Below the pieces are notes generated by a model that ran no database searches, was not told the origin of the DNA, and saw nothing but the letters and a program-made list of their open reading frames with translations. From positions 124,001 to 188,000 of the forward strand of contig CAVWDE010000025.1 in the NCBI GenBank assembly GCA_963753685.1: a stretch of 64,000 bases of DNA, written 5' to 3'. Shown here piece by piece: positions 53,648 through 61,838 of this stretch; position 1 is the stretch's first letter, and every line of letters begins with the position of its first letter. The position numbers and the translations under genes were made by a program. Origin of the DNA: DATAOG01 sp963753685 (GTDB lineage Bacteria > Pseudomonadota > Alphaproteobacteria > Geminicoccales > Geminicoccaceae).

Positions 53648-54868
53648 CTAGGTTTTCTTGAGCAGCTTCTGCCACACGCCGGACCGGGCGCCGCCACTGC
53701 CCGCCGGAGCGCCGCACAAGCGCTCGGTGATCTGGCGCAGGCCGGCCGCCACCGCGCCCTTGCCCGCCGCCACCGGCTGACCGAAGTTGGTCGCCGCGGC
53801 GACCGTCTTGGCGTCGAACGGCAGCACCAGGTCGAGCTTGCGCGCCACGCCCTTCTCGAACTCGGCGCGCGGCATCTCGCCCTGCTTGTGCTCGCCGGCC
53901 CGATTGACCACCAGCGTGATGTTGCAGGAGGCGTTCATGGTCGGCAGCATGCCGGTCATGCGCATCGTGTCGCGCATCCCGGCGAGCGACAGATCGGTGA
54001 CCAGGATCATGTCGGTCGCGCTCTGCAGGATCTGCTGGGTGCAGGCATTGGGGTTGCGCGGCACGTCGACCACGACGTAGTGGAACTTGTTGCGGAGCTC
54101 GGTGGTGAGCAGCTCGACCGCGCCGTAGTCGAGCAGCAGGGTCTCGTCGGGGCTCTCCTCGGCGCTCAGCACGAACAGGCGCTCGGAGTGCTGGATCAGC
54201 ACGCGATCCATGAACAGCCCGTCGATCCGGTTCGGATTCTCGAGCGCCTCGCGCAACCCGTGGCTCGGCTCCAGATCGAGCGACAGCGCGACGGTACCGA
54301 ACTGGAGGTCGAGATCGACCAGGGCGACCCGGCGCCGGCGGTCGTGGGCGATCAGCCAGGCGATGCTGGTCGCGACGGTGGTCGCGCCGACCCCGCCGCG
54401 GGTGCCCGCGACCGCGACCAGCTTGCCGAGCTTCTGGTTGCCCTTGACCACGCCGGTCTGCTCGGACGCGGCCATGATCGCCTTCTGCAGCAGGGCGGGC
54501 GTGAGCGGCTTGACCAGATAGTCGGCGACGCCGTGCTGTAAAAGGTCGCGGAACAGGCCGCAGTCGTTGCGACTGCCGACCGCCACCACGGTCACGCCCG
54601 GCTCGCAGACGTCGGCCAGCGAATTGATGTCGGACAGCGGCAGATCGGAGTCGCTGACGTCGATCAGCAACAGCTTGGGCGAGCGGTTCTCGCCGAGATG
54701 CTTGACCGCGTTCTTGACCGTGCCCTGACGGATCGAGGCATGCGGCAGCATCATCTCGCCGACCACCTGATCGACCACGGCGAAGGTGTCGGCATCGGCG
54801 ATGAAAGCGAGGAACTGGTCGCGCTGCTCGGCGCCGGCCTGTTCGGTGGTTGCGATCGCGGTCGCCAT
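53648..54868 (-). CDS. cpaE: Tad pilus localisation ATPase CpaE/TadZ
   Basis: A 406-residue MinD/ParA-like ATPase with an N-terminal receiver-like domain (FLAFIADADTFAVVDQVV, LLLIDVSDSDLPLSDIN, YLVKPLTPALLQKAI; about residues 18-135). The ATPase domain has a deviant Walker A, VAVAGTRGGVGATTVATSIAW (GGVGAT), then VALVDLDLQFGTVALSLD, VVDVPRN and VTDLSLAGMRDTMRM. CpaE/TadZ places the pilus machine at a pole. Its ATG overlaps the cpaD stop by one base. Confidence 0.94.
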   Translation of the reverse strand: MATAIATTEQAGAEQRDQFLAFIADADTFAVVDQVVGEMMLPHASIRQGTVKNAVKHLGENRSPKLLLIDVSDSDLPLSDINSLADVCEPGVTVVAVGSRNDCGLFRDLLQHGVADYLVKPLTPALLQKAIMAASEQTGVVKGNQKLGKLVAVAGTRGGVGATTVATSIAWLIAHDRRRRVALVDLDLQFGTVALSLDLEPSHGLREALENPNRIDGLFMDRVLIQHSERLFVLSAEESPDETLLLDYGAVELLTTELRNKFHYVVVDVPRNPNACTQQILQSATDMILVTDLSLAGMRDTMRMTGMLPTMNASCNITLVVNRAGEHKQGEMPRAEFEKGVARKLDLVLPFDAKTVAAATNFGQPVAAGKGAVAAGLRQITERLCGAPAGSGGARSGVWQKLLKKT

Positions 54869-55623
54869 CACTGTCCGACCTTCTCTTTCTGGAGTTCGAT
54901 CACCTTGCCGGTGCGGTAGCGCACGATGCCCTCGGCCTGCTGGATGCCATCGGCGGGCCCGAGGGTGCGGCCGCGCACCAGGTCCTTGGGCTCGGCGACC
55001 ATCAGCCCGAGATTGGTCTCGGTGGCACAACCGAAGTTGCTGTGCGGCAGATTGGCGAAGTCGGTGCCGCTCTCGCGGCTCCAGTCCGGGCAGGCCGGCA
55101 GGGTGACCAGGTAGCGCTCGAGCACCAGCTCGACCCGGCGGTTCTGCCGCCAGACGTCGGGGCCGGTGCCGGCGGCCGCCGGGATCGCCTCGCCGTAAGA
55201 GCTGGTGGTGACGGTCACGCTCTCGAAGCCGTGCTGGTGCAGAAAGGCGCTCACGGCCTGGGCGCGGCGGCCCGCCAGCTCGAGGTTGTAGAGGTCGGTC
55301 GCGCGCTCGTCGGCATGGCCCTCGAGCCGGATCGTGTCGCGGGTGTGCGGCTCGACGCTGCCCAGGAAGGTCAGCAGCCGGTCCTGCTCGAGGCCGCTGA
55401 TCTCGGCGCGGTCGGTGTCGAAATAGACCGCATGCCGGTACTCCGCGCGGTCGACCTCGAGCCGCTTGGGCGAGCTCGCCTCGAGCCAGCCGCGATCGGC
55501 GTTGGTGCCGAGGTTGGCCGGCGCGCAGGCGGTCAGTCCGAGCCCGAGGATCGAGGCCCAGAGCCATGGGCACGACCGGTGCGGCTGGGCGCGGTCGGGG
55601 TGCTGCAGGGCAGCCGTCATCAC
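54868..55623 (-). CDS. cpaD: Tad pilus assembly lipoprotein CpaD
   Basis: A 251-residue CpaD. The signal peptide ends with a lipobox (GLTAC, Cys near residue 33). An OmpA-like peptidoglycan-binding half follows (VYFDTDRAEISGLEQDRLLTFL, IRLEGHADERATDLYNLELAGRRAQAV), then the CpaD-specific half with PACPDWSRESG, DFANLPHSNFGCATETNLGLMVAEPKDLVRGRTLGPADG. CpaD helps the CpaC secretin to fold. It sits between cpaC and cpaE. The first Met (55623) or the second could be used. Confidence 0.93.
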   Translation of the reverse strand: MMTAALQHPDRAQPHRSCPWLWASILGLGLTACAPANLGTNADRGWLEASSPKRLEVDRAEYRHAVYFDTDRAEISGLEQDRLLTFLGSVEPHTRDTIRLEGHADERATDLYNLELAGRRAQAVSAFLHQHGFESVTVTTSSYGEAIPAAAGTGPDVWRQNRRVELVLERYLVTLPACPDWSRESGTDFANLPHSNFGCATETNLGLMVAEPKDLVRGRTLGPADGIQQAEGIVRYRTGKVIELQKEKVGQ

Positions 55624-55630
55624 CGTTCTC

Positions 55631-57079
55631 CTATTCCAGAGCGAAGCCGACCGGGCCGCTCAGGCGCTGTCCCTCGGGCCCGATGGGGCCGTCCTGGCCG
55701 GGCTGCAAGGTGGCGCTGTGCAGCCGACCTTCGAGGATGCGCTCGATGTCGCTCGGCGCCCGGTAGCCATCGGTCGGCGCCGCCATGGCCTGCGCGTCGT
55801 CGACCGGCCGCACGAGGTAGGGCGTGACCAGGATCACGAGTTCGGTCTCGTTGCTCTGGAAGCGTTGCGAGCGGAACAGCGTGCCGAGCACCGGCAGGTC
55901 GCCGAGGCCGGGAAACTTGCTCAGCCGGTTCTGGACGTCGCTCGACATCAGGCCGCCGATCGCGAACGACTGGCCGCTGCCGAGCTCGACCGTGGTCTCG
56001 GCCCGCCGGGTGGCGAGACCGGGGATGACCAGCCCGTTGATGGTGATCGAGCCCTTCTCGGACAGGTCGCTGACCTCGGGGCGGACCTTGAGGCTGATCC
56101 GGTCGGCGGTCAGCACGGTCGGCGTGAACGCCAGGCTGATGCCGAAGTCCTTGAACTGAATGGTCAGGCCGTTGTTGCCGTTGTCGACCGGGATCGGGAA
56201 CTCGCCGCCGGCGAGAAAGCTCGCGGTCTCGCCCGAGAGCGCGGTCAGGTTGGGCTCGGCGAGCACGTTGACCAGGCCTTCCTCGGCCAGCGCGTCGATC
56301 GCGACGTTGACCGCGGCGTCGCTGCTGGTGTAGTTGCCGAACGCCGTATTGGCGCCCCCGGCGTCGCGCAGGAAGGTGCCGGCAGCGTCGGCCACGGAGC
56401 GACCGTTGACGAAGCCGAAGGAAAAGTCGCCGGTCTGGAACAGCGCCTGCCAGTTGATGCCGAACTGCTTCAGCACATCGCGTGAGACCTCCGCGACGCG
56501 CACCCGCAGATGCACCTGGGTCGGCGCATCGATGCGCACGCGGTTGAGCAGGGTCTCCTTGTCGCCGAGGTAGCGCTCGGCGAGGTCGCGCAGCTCCTGG
56601 GCCTCGAGCGGGCTGTCGACCTGGCCGCTGAGCACGATGCTGCCGTCGATGGTCGCGACCTCGACCCGGCTGGTCGGCAGCAGCTGCTGGATCGCCTGGC
56701 GCAGCCCGGACAGGTTGTGCTGGACGACCACGCGGGTGCGCAGCAGGACCTGATCGTTCTCGTCGACCGCGTACAGGCTGGTCTCGCCGGCGCGCTTGCC
56801 GAACAGATAGACGATGCTCGGCGACTGCGCCTGAACGTCGGCGATGTCGGGGTCGGCGACGAACACCGTGGCCGCCGGGCGCGGCAGGCGGATCACCCGG
56901 CCCTTGTGCAGCTCGACGGTGAGCGAGCCTTCGGTCGCGACCGTCTCGGCGGTGCCCTGACCGGCCGCCGGCGTCGCCAGCAGGCTGACCGCGAGGACCA
57001 GCCCGAGATTGAGGAGCCGACGCGGTGTCGCGCTCGACGGGGTGGCCCGGCGTCCGCAGCCGATGTGCGCGAGAGTCAT
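55631..57079 (-). CDS. cpaC: Tad outer-membrane secretin CpaC/RcpA
   Basis: A 482-residue secretin. A signal peptide (LLNLGLVLAVSLLATPAAG) leads to the N-terminal domain (VELHKGRVIRLPRPAATVFVADPDIADV), a BON domain (LSGLRQAIQQLLPTSRVEV, VLSGQVDSPLEAQELRDLAER), and the secretin core (NVLAEPNLTALSGETASFLAGGEFPIPV, ISLAFTPTVLTADRISLKVRPEVSDL, TTVELGSGQSFAIGGLMSSD, LGDLPVLGTLFRSQRFQSNETELVILVTPYLV). It forms the outer-membrane channel for the Flp pilus. The start overlaps the cpaB stop by four bases. Confidence 0.95.
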   Translation of the reverse strand: MTLAHIGCGRRATPSSATPRRLLNLGLVLAVSLLATPAAGQGTAETVATEGSLTVELHKGRVIRLPRPAATVFVADPDIADVQAQSPSIVYLFGKRAGETSLYAVDENDQVLLRTRVVVQHNLSGLRQAIQQLLPTSRVEVATIDGSIVLSGQVDSPLEAQELRDLAERYLGDKETLLNRVRIDAPTQVHLRVRVAEVSRDVLKQFGINWQALFQTGDFSFGFVNGRSVADAAGTFLRDAGGANTAFGNYTSSDAAVNVAIDALAEEGLVNVLAEPNLTALSGETASFLAGGEFPIPVDNGNNGLTIQFKDFGISLAFTPTVLTADRISLKVRPEVSDLSEKGSITINGLVIPGLATRRAETTVELGSGQSFAIGGLMSSDVQNRLSKFPGLGDLPVLGTLFRSQRFQSNETELVILVTPYLVRPVDDAQAMAAPTDGYRAPSDIERILEGRLHSATLQPGQDGPIGPEGQRLSGPVGFALE

Positions 57080-57930
57080 TGCTTTGATCCCTGCTGGACC
57101 GTGACGTTTTCAGTGTTGCTGCCGCGCAGCACGAGCAGGCGTGACGACAGCCGGCCGGTCTGGAGGACGTGCGAGACGTCCTTGTCCCAGGTCATGCTGT
57201 CGGTCCGGGCCGCCACGGCATGGTCCGCCTCCTGGTCGGAGGCCAGGCTGCGCAGGCTCAGCGACAGCTTGCCGAGCTCGGTCAGCAGAGCCACCGATTC
57301 GGCCTGCTGCGGCGTGACCTCGAAGGTCGCGGTCTTGGCCTTCTCGTTGGCTTTGCCGGACTCGGCCAGATCGCTGGTCGTGGCGCCCATGGCGATGATC
57401 CGGATGTCCTTGAGCACGGTCTCGCTGACCCGGCGCGTGGTGCCGTCGCCGGAGATCAGAGTTTGGGTCAGGATCAGATCGACCCGGTCGCCCGGGAAGA
57501 TCAGGCCGGCGTTGCTCGAGGTCGCGTTGATCGGCACCGACGCCGCGCGCATCCCGGGATCGAGCACCGCCGCCAGGAAGCCGCGATCGCCGGGCTTGAC
57601 CACGGCGCCGTCGGTGATCGGCTCGCCGGCGGCGATGAAGCTGCGGACCACGGCGCCGATCATCTCGGTGTCGGCCCGCTTGCCGCGCAGCACGTAGGTG
57701 TCGGGCACGTCGTCGGTCGGCCAGCGCTGCCAGCGCAGATGCTGCGGCTTGATGAAGATGCCGGCCGCCAGATCGCTGTCGGCGACCAGCACTTCGTGGA
57801 TCGTCTGCTTGGGCGCCGGCGCGGCGGCGGTCGTGGTCTCCTGGTGCGCGACCCAGCTGCGCGCGTACATCGCCGTGCCGCCGGCAGCGATCACGGCGAT
57901 CAGCAAAACGATGATGCGACGCGGACCCAT
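57076..57930 (-). CDS. cpaB: Tad pilus assembly protein CpaB/RcpC
   Basis: A 284-residue protein with an N-terminal membrane anchor (IIVLLIAVIAAGGTAMYA) followed by a SAF/RcpC domain (HEVLVADSDLAAGIFIKPQHLRWQRWP, VVRSFIAAGEPITDGAVV) and VPINATSSNAGLIFPGDRVDLILTQTL, the CpaB signature. RcpC proteins are thought to bind the peptidoglycan and support the secretin. The end (VLRGSNTENVTVQQGSK) is normal. It is preceded closely by cpaA and overlaps cpaC. Confidence 0.93.
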   Translation of the reverse strand: MGPRRIIVLLIAVIAAGGTAMYARSWVAHQETTTAAAPAPKQTIHEVLVADSDLAAGIFIKPQHLRWQRWPTDDVPDTYVLRGKRADTEMIGAVVRSFIAAGEPITDGAVVKPGDRGFLAAVLDPGMRAASVPINATSSNAGLIFPGDRVDLILTQTLISGDGTTRRVSETVLKDIRIIAMGATTSDLAESGKANEKAKTATFEVTPQQAESVALLTELGKLSLSLRSLASDQEADHAVAARTDSMTWDKDVSHVLQTGRLSSRLLVLRGSNTENVTVQQGSKQ

Positions 57931-57941
57931 GGGGTGCCTCC

Positions 57942-58526
57942 TCAGGACTTCATCAATTCGACGATGACCGCCACGCCGCCGGCGGCGATCGCGATCCCGT
58001 ACGGCAAGGTGGCGGGCGCTGGCACCGCCGTCGTGGCCGGTGCGCCAGGCTCCGGCTGTTCGGTCGCGGGCAGCGGCGCGGCGCCGCGGCCGCCGCTGAC
58101 GGCCAGGCCGAAGCCGGCCAGATGGGCGTCGATCAGGGGGCCCCAGCGCCAGTACCAGAGGCTGGCGCAGCCGACCACGCCGCCGGTCAGCGTGGTGACC
58201 AGAGCGAACAGGGCGAAATTGTCGACCCCGGCCCACAGGCTGATCGCGGTGATCAGCTTGACGTCACCGCCGCCGATCAGGTCGCGGGCGAACAGCAGCA
58301 CCCCGAGCAGGCCGACCAGCAGACTGACCGCGAGGGCGCCCGGCCAGGCCACCGGGACCGGGCTGAGCAGCAGGTAGACCGGATAGAGCGCGGCGACGCC
58401 GGCATTCAGCCAATTGGGAATGCGGCGCTCACGCAGGTCGGTGATCGCCGCCAGGAACAGAAGTGTCATCAGCGCTGCGAAACAGGCGTAGAGCGGCAGC
58501 GTGGTCGGGTCGAAGGCGCGCGCCAT
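57942..58526 (-). CDS. cpaA: Prepilin peptidase CpaA/TadV
   Basis: A 194-residue A24-family aspartic prepilin peptidase. The first catalytic Asp is in AAITDLRERRIPNWLN and the second in LIGGGDVKLITAISLW (GxGDVK). About five hydrophobic helices are seen, and a Pro/Ala-rich loop (GGRGAAPLPATEQPEPGAPATT) lies before the last. It cleaves the leader of the Flp pilins encoded just upstream. The short form without the methyltransferase domain is usual for Tad systems. Confidence 0.93.
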   Translation of the reverse strand: MARAFDPTTLPLYACFAALMTLLFLAAITDLRERRIPNWLNAGVAALYPVYLLLSPVPVAWPGALAVSLLVGLLGVLLFARDLIGGGDVKLITAISLWAGVDNFALFALVTTLTGGVVGCASLWYWRWGPLIDAHLAGFGLAVSGGRGAAPLPATEQPEPGAPATTAVPAPATLPYGIAIAAGGVAVIVELMKS

Positions 58527-58541
58527 AGGCCCGCCCGCGCC

Positions 58542-58784
58542 TTAGGATCCCGCGCCTTCGAAGGCGGCGATCAGTGCCGGCAAGGGCAAGGAGATCAGGG
58601 CCGAGCCCAGGTTCCCGAGGGCGCCGATGATCACCAGCGCGATCAGGCCGACCAGCAAGGCGTACTCGATCGACGTGCCGCCCTCGGTCGCCCGGAACAA
58701 GCGTAGCGCCCGGGCGAGCCAGCTTCTTGCTGGCCGGGAAGGCAGTGACCTGCACACGATTCTGCTTCTTTCCATGATGCCCAT
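58542..58784 (-). CDS. Flp-type pilin, second copy
   Basis: An 80-residue Flp pilin homologue. A long basic leader (RSRIVCRSLPSRPARSWLARALRLFR, residues 4-30) precedes the processing site and hydrophobic pilin core TEGGTSIEYALLVGLIALVIIGALGNLG, with the conserved Glu-Tyr of Flp pilins. Prepilin peptidase would cut after Gly in TEGG. The mature part is about 46 residues and ends in AAFEGAGS. The gene has weaker similarity to the first pilin than usual for a simple duplicate and may encode a minor pilin. Confidence 0.85.
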   Translation of the reverse strand: MGIMERSRIVCRSLPSRPARSWLARALRLFRATEGGTSIEYALLVGLIALVIIGALGNLGSALISLPLPALIAAFEGAGS

Positions 58785-58864
58785 GACGTGCCCCGCGGGA
58801 GCGGATGCGGCATCGGCGGCCGCAGGTGCCGCCGACGCCCGGCTCCGATTGCCTTGATCAGCCG

Positions 58865-59038
58865 CTAGGGAGTGGTGCCGCCCAGCTGGTCGGAGACCGC
58901 CTGGAAGGTGCTCTTGAGGTTGTCGCCGAGGGTCCCGAGGACGGCGATGATCGCCACCGACACCAGCGCCGCGATCAGGCCGTATTCGATCGCCGTGGCG
59001 CCGCTCTCATCCTTGGCGAAGCGGTTGAAGATGCTCAT
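58865..59038 (-). CDS. flp: Flp/Fap major pilin
   Basis: A 57-residue Flp pilin: short leader MSIFNRFAKDESG, then the processing site and core ATAIEYGLIAALVSVAIIAVLGTLG with the Glu-Tyr pair, and tail LKSTFQAVSDQLGGTTP. It is the first gene of the Tad operon and the likely main pilus subunit. The ATG at 59038 is preceded by GGGGGA (59046-59051 complement) at good spacing; an earlier in-frame ATG at 59053 lies before that ribosome site and is not used. Confidence 0.95.
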   Translation of the reverse strand: MSIFNRFAKDESGATAIEYGLIAALVSVAIIAVLGTLGDNLKSTFQAVSDQLGGTTP

Positions 59039-59053
59039 GGAACGTTCCCCCAT

Positions 59054-59168
59054 ATCTATGAACGTGACAGGGGAGACATTGCCCGAAATATCTTAATAAA
59101 AGGTATAGTGGGGCGACTGGGTCATTTTTATTGTTCTATTTACCTTAATCGAAATTAGCGAAAGCGAA
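59054..59168 (-). promoter_or_regulatory. AT-rich leader and promoter region of the Tad operon
   Basis: The 115 bases upstream of flp are by far the most AT-rich stretch of the window (ATATCTTAATAAAAGGTATA and TTTTTATTGTTCTATTTACC). Several hexamers could serve as -10 (TATACC on the minus strand near 59101-59106), but no single -35/-10 pair stands out. AT-rich leaders before flp are typical for strongly expressed or silenced pilin promoters. The flippase-like gene ends at its right edge. Confidence 0.5.
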
Positions 59169-60122
59169 CTATATTTGACTTTTACTTTGCGCGGCGGCCG
59201 CTGGCGGAGCGGCCTGGGACGGCAGCGGCAGCGGCAGCGCGAGCGCGAGCCCGAAGAAGACGCCGTCGCCGGCGGTCGCCACCAGGCGCAGCGCCAGCGC
59301 GACCGCGGCGCTCGCCTCGGGGCCGAGGGCGCCGTCGAGGACCATGATCAGGACCGCCTCGCGGACGCCGATGCCGGCCGCCGCGCCGGGCGCGACGAAG
59401 CCCGCGACCCAGGCGAGCGCCAGCGCCGAGATGCTGGTCAGCGGATCGAGCGCGCCCGGCCCGTGGCCGCCCAAGAGCGCTGCCAGGAGCCAGAGGATGC
59501 CGCCCACGATGGCGAAGAAGGCGACCTGCAAGGCCATGGCCCGGAGCACATTGCCGGCGGCCAGGCGGCCGACGCCCGCGGCCGCGCTCGCCTGATCCGG
59601 CCGCCGGCCGGCCGGCAGGAGCCGCGGCGCCAGCAGCGCCAGCGCCAGCGCCGCGAGCGCGCCGGCCGGCAGCACGATCGACCAGGCGCCGAGGCGGGCG
59701 AGCGCGAGCGGCAGGGCCAGGCCGGTCGCGACCGCGATCAAAAGGGCAGTCTCGATCAGCGAGGCGAGCGCCAGCCCGGCCTGCGAATGCCCGAGCGCGC
59801 CCCCCAACATCTGCCGGCCAACGAAGTGGAAGCAGTTGCCGGGCAGGTATTTGGCGATCTGGGTGCGGCCGTAGATCGCGTGATAGCCGGACGCCGGTCC
59901 CGGCGGGTGCTGGCTCGCCAGGATCTGCCGCCAGGCCGCGGCCAAAAGGAAACCCGCGACGCCGTAGAGCAGCGCGCCGCCGATGGTCGCCAGCAGGAGC
60001 GCTCCAAGGTGGGTCCGGACCAGCTCCCAGGGGGCGTCCCGCCACAGCCGCGCGCCGACGAACCAGAACGACAGGCCGGTCAGCGGCCAGCCGAGCCAGC
60101 GGCCGAGCTGCCAGCGGCGCAT
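59169..60122 (-). CDS. Flippase-like integral membrane protein (UPF0104/AglD-like)
   Basis: A 317-residue protein with about seven to eight hydrophobic helices. It resembles the lysylphosphatidylglycerol-synthase transmembrane/AglD-type family: LATIGGALLYGVAGFLLAAAWRQIL, RTQIAKYLPGNCFHFVGRQMLGGALG (the K-Y-L/I-P-G motif is characteristic), then AWVAGFVAPGAAAGIGVREAVLIMVL. These proteins are proposed to flip lipid-linked sugars or polyprenyl phosphates. It lies 14 bases beyond the methyltransferase and is the last gene of the envelope-glycan group, next to the Tad promoter. Confidence 0.83.
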   Translation of the reverse strand: MRRWQLGRWLGWPLTGLSFWFVGARLWRDAPWELVRTHLGALLLATIGGALLYGVAGFLLAAAWRQILASQHPPGPASGYHAIYGRTQIAKYLPGNCFHFVGRQMLGGALGHSQAGLALASLIETALLIAVATGLALPLALARLGAWSIVLPAGALAALALALLAPRLLPAGRRPDQASAAAGVGRLAAGNVLRAMALQVAFFAIVGGILWLLAALLGGHGPGALDPLTSISALALAWVAGFVAPGAAAGIGVREAVLIMVLDGALGPEASAAVALALRLVATAGDGVFFGLALALPLPLPSQAAPPAAAAQSKSQI

Positions 60123-60136
60123 CGGTCGATCCCTCG

Positions 60137-60778
60137 CTATCGGCTGCGGCAGAGCGCCATGGTCCAGGGCAGGGGCGTGCACAGCTCGACCACGTCCAGG
60201 TGCTCCTGGAGGAGCGCGAAGAACCTGGCCGTCGACCAGTGCTGCAGGTGGCCGGGCGTGTTGCCGAGGCCACGCCAGTAGCGGCCGCGGGCGAGGTTCA
60301 GCAGCCGCCAAAGCGGCTCGCGCGGCACGCTGACGATCAGGTGTGGCCGGGCCAGGCGGGCGACCGTCCGGAGCGCCAGGACCGGGTCCGGCAGGTGCTC
60401 CAGCACCTCGCAGCAGACCACGAGCTCGGCGCCGTCCCGATCGGGCTCGAGCGCGTAGAGATCGGCCACCCGGAAGGGGATCGCGAGACCGCGCGCCGCG
60501 GCCAGGCTTTGCGCCTCGCCGACCACCGCCGGCGACAGATCGCTGCCGCGCACGCTCAGCCCCTCGGCGGCCAGGAGCAGGCTCAGATGGCCCTCGCCGC
60601 AGCCGATCTCGTGGACCTCGTGCGCGCCGGTGCTCCAGACCAGATGCCGGAGCGTGGTCGTGAAGTTGGTGACCAGCAGGCGGGCCATCGGATTGCGCGT
60701 GTCGTATTTGGGATAGACGTTGCCGGCGATGGTCGTCCCGGGATCGGCGGGCAGGGGCGCGGACATGAGCGCGGGCAT
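60137..60778 (-). CDS. Class I SAM-dependent methyltransferase
   Basis: A 213-residue methyltransferase. Motif I is VHEIGCGEGHLSLLLAAEG (about residues 55-73), then GSDLSPAVVGEAQ, FRVADLYALEPDRDGAELVVCCEVLEHLPDPVLAL, HLIVSVPREPLWRLLNLARG and NTPGHLQHWSTARFFALLQ. The pattern with NTPGHxQHW is common in methyltransferases encoded with polysaccharide or lipid-sugar glycosyltransferases. Starts at 60778 and 60766 are both possible. It lies between a GT2 gene and the flippase-like gene; its substrate is probably a glycan or lipid intermediate (inference). Confidence 0.85.
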   Translation of the reverse strand: MPALMSAPLPADPGTTIAGNVYPKYDTRNPMARLLVTNFTTTLRHLVWSTGAHEVHEIGCGEGHLSLLLAAEGLSVRGSDLSPAVVGEAQSLAAARGLAIPFRVADLYALEPDRDGAELVVCCEVLEHLPDPVLALRTVARLARPHLIVSVPREPLWRLLNLARGRYWRGLGNTPGHLQHWSTARFFALLQEHLDVVELCTPLPWTMALCRSR

Positions 60779-60798
60779 GGGGCAGCTCCAGGTCGCCT

Positions 60799-61833
60799 CT
60801 AGGCCGCCGAGGACTCGCGGCGGCCCGCCGGCGCGCCCGGCGACGTCGCCTCGCGGCGACCCGCCGGCACGCTCGGCAGGGCGTCCTCGCGGGGGCCGGC
60901 CTGCTGCAGGTCGAGCAGCTTCTCGAGCAGCCGGCGATTGACCGCGATCAGATCGGCGACGATGCCGATCAGCCCGGTCTGCACGCCCATGCCCATCAGC
61001 AACGCGCCCAGGATCACCGACTGGACGTGGCCGGCACCCTGGCCGGTCTGGGCCAGGTAGAGGTAGCGCAGGCCGAGCGCGCCGCCGGCCGCACACAGCA
61101 GCAGGCCGACGCCAGCGAACAGCCGCAGCGGCTTGTAGGTCGCAAAGCTGCGCAGGATGGTCAGCGCCGAGCGGAACACGTAGTCGGGCAGGCTATGGAT
61201 CAGGCGCGACGGCCGGAGATCCGGGTTGGTCCGGATCGGCACCGAGGTCACCGCCATGTTCTTGCGCCCGGCCGCGATGATGGTCTCGAGGGTGTAGGTA
61301 TACTCGCCGTACACCTGGAGGCGCAGCGCCGCCGCGCGCGAGAGGGCGCGAAAGCCGCTCGGGGCGTCGACCACGGTGGTCCGCGAGGCCATCCGGACGA
61401 CCATGGAGCCCAGCAGCTGCAGCGCCTTCTTGGTGCGCGAGAAATGGGCGGTCGCCGAGATCGGGCGGGCGCCGATCACCAGATCGGCCTCGCCGGCCAG
61501 GATCGGCGCGGTCAGCTTGGGGATGTCGTCGGCGCAGTACTGATTGTCGGCGTCGGTGTTGACGATCACGTCGGCGCCGGCGCGGACCGCGGCCTCGAGG
61601 CCGGCCGCGAAGGCGCGCGCCAGGCCCTGGTTGCGCGCGAGCCGGACGATGTGATCGACGCCCGCGGCCCTGGCGACCGCGATCGTATCGTCGGTGCTGC
61701 CGTCGTCGATCACCATCCAGTCGACCCGGGCGAAGCCCGGCACGCTGCGCGGCAGGGCCGCAAGCGTGATGCCGAGCGTCGCCGCCTCGTTGAAGCAGGG
61801 GATCTGGATGATCAGGGTCAGGCCCGCGGACAT
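60799..61833 (-). CDS. Family 2 glycosyltransferase, dolichol-phosphate sugar-transferase type
   Basis: A 344-residue GT2 enzyme. The N-terminal GT-A domain has IQIPCFNEAATLGITLAALP, VIDDGSTDDTIAVARAAGVDHIVRLARNQGLARAFAAGLEAA, and the metal-binding NTDADNQYCADDIPKL, as in polyprenyl-phosphate mannose/glucose synthases. Two membrane helices follow (FAGVGLLLCAAGGALGL and SVILGALLMGMGVQTGLIGIVADLIAV, residues 240-310). The C-terminus has an imperfect repeat (PSVPAGRREATS, PGAPAGRRESSA). It probably makes a lipid-linked sugar for the enzyme encoded upstream. Confidence 0.9.
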   Translation of the reverse strand: MSAGLTLIIQIPCFNEAATLGITLAALPRSVPGFARVDWMVIDDGSTDDTIAVARAAGVDHIVRLARNQGLARAFAAGLEAAVRAGADVIVNTDADNQYCADDIPKLTAPILAGEADLVIGARPISATAHFSRTKKALQLLGSMVVRMASRTTVVDAPSGFRALSRAAALRLQVYGEYTYTLETIIAAGRKNMAVTSVPIRTNPDLRPSRLIHSLPDYVFRSALTILRSFATYKPLRLFAGVGLLLCAAGGALGLRYLYLAQTGQGAGHVQSVILGALLMGMGVQTGLIGIVADLIAVNRRLLEKLLDLQQAGPREDALPSVPAGRREATSPGAPAGRRESSAA

Positions 61834-61838
61834 GGGGT

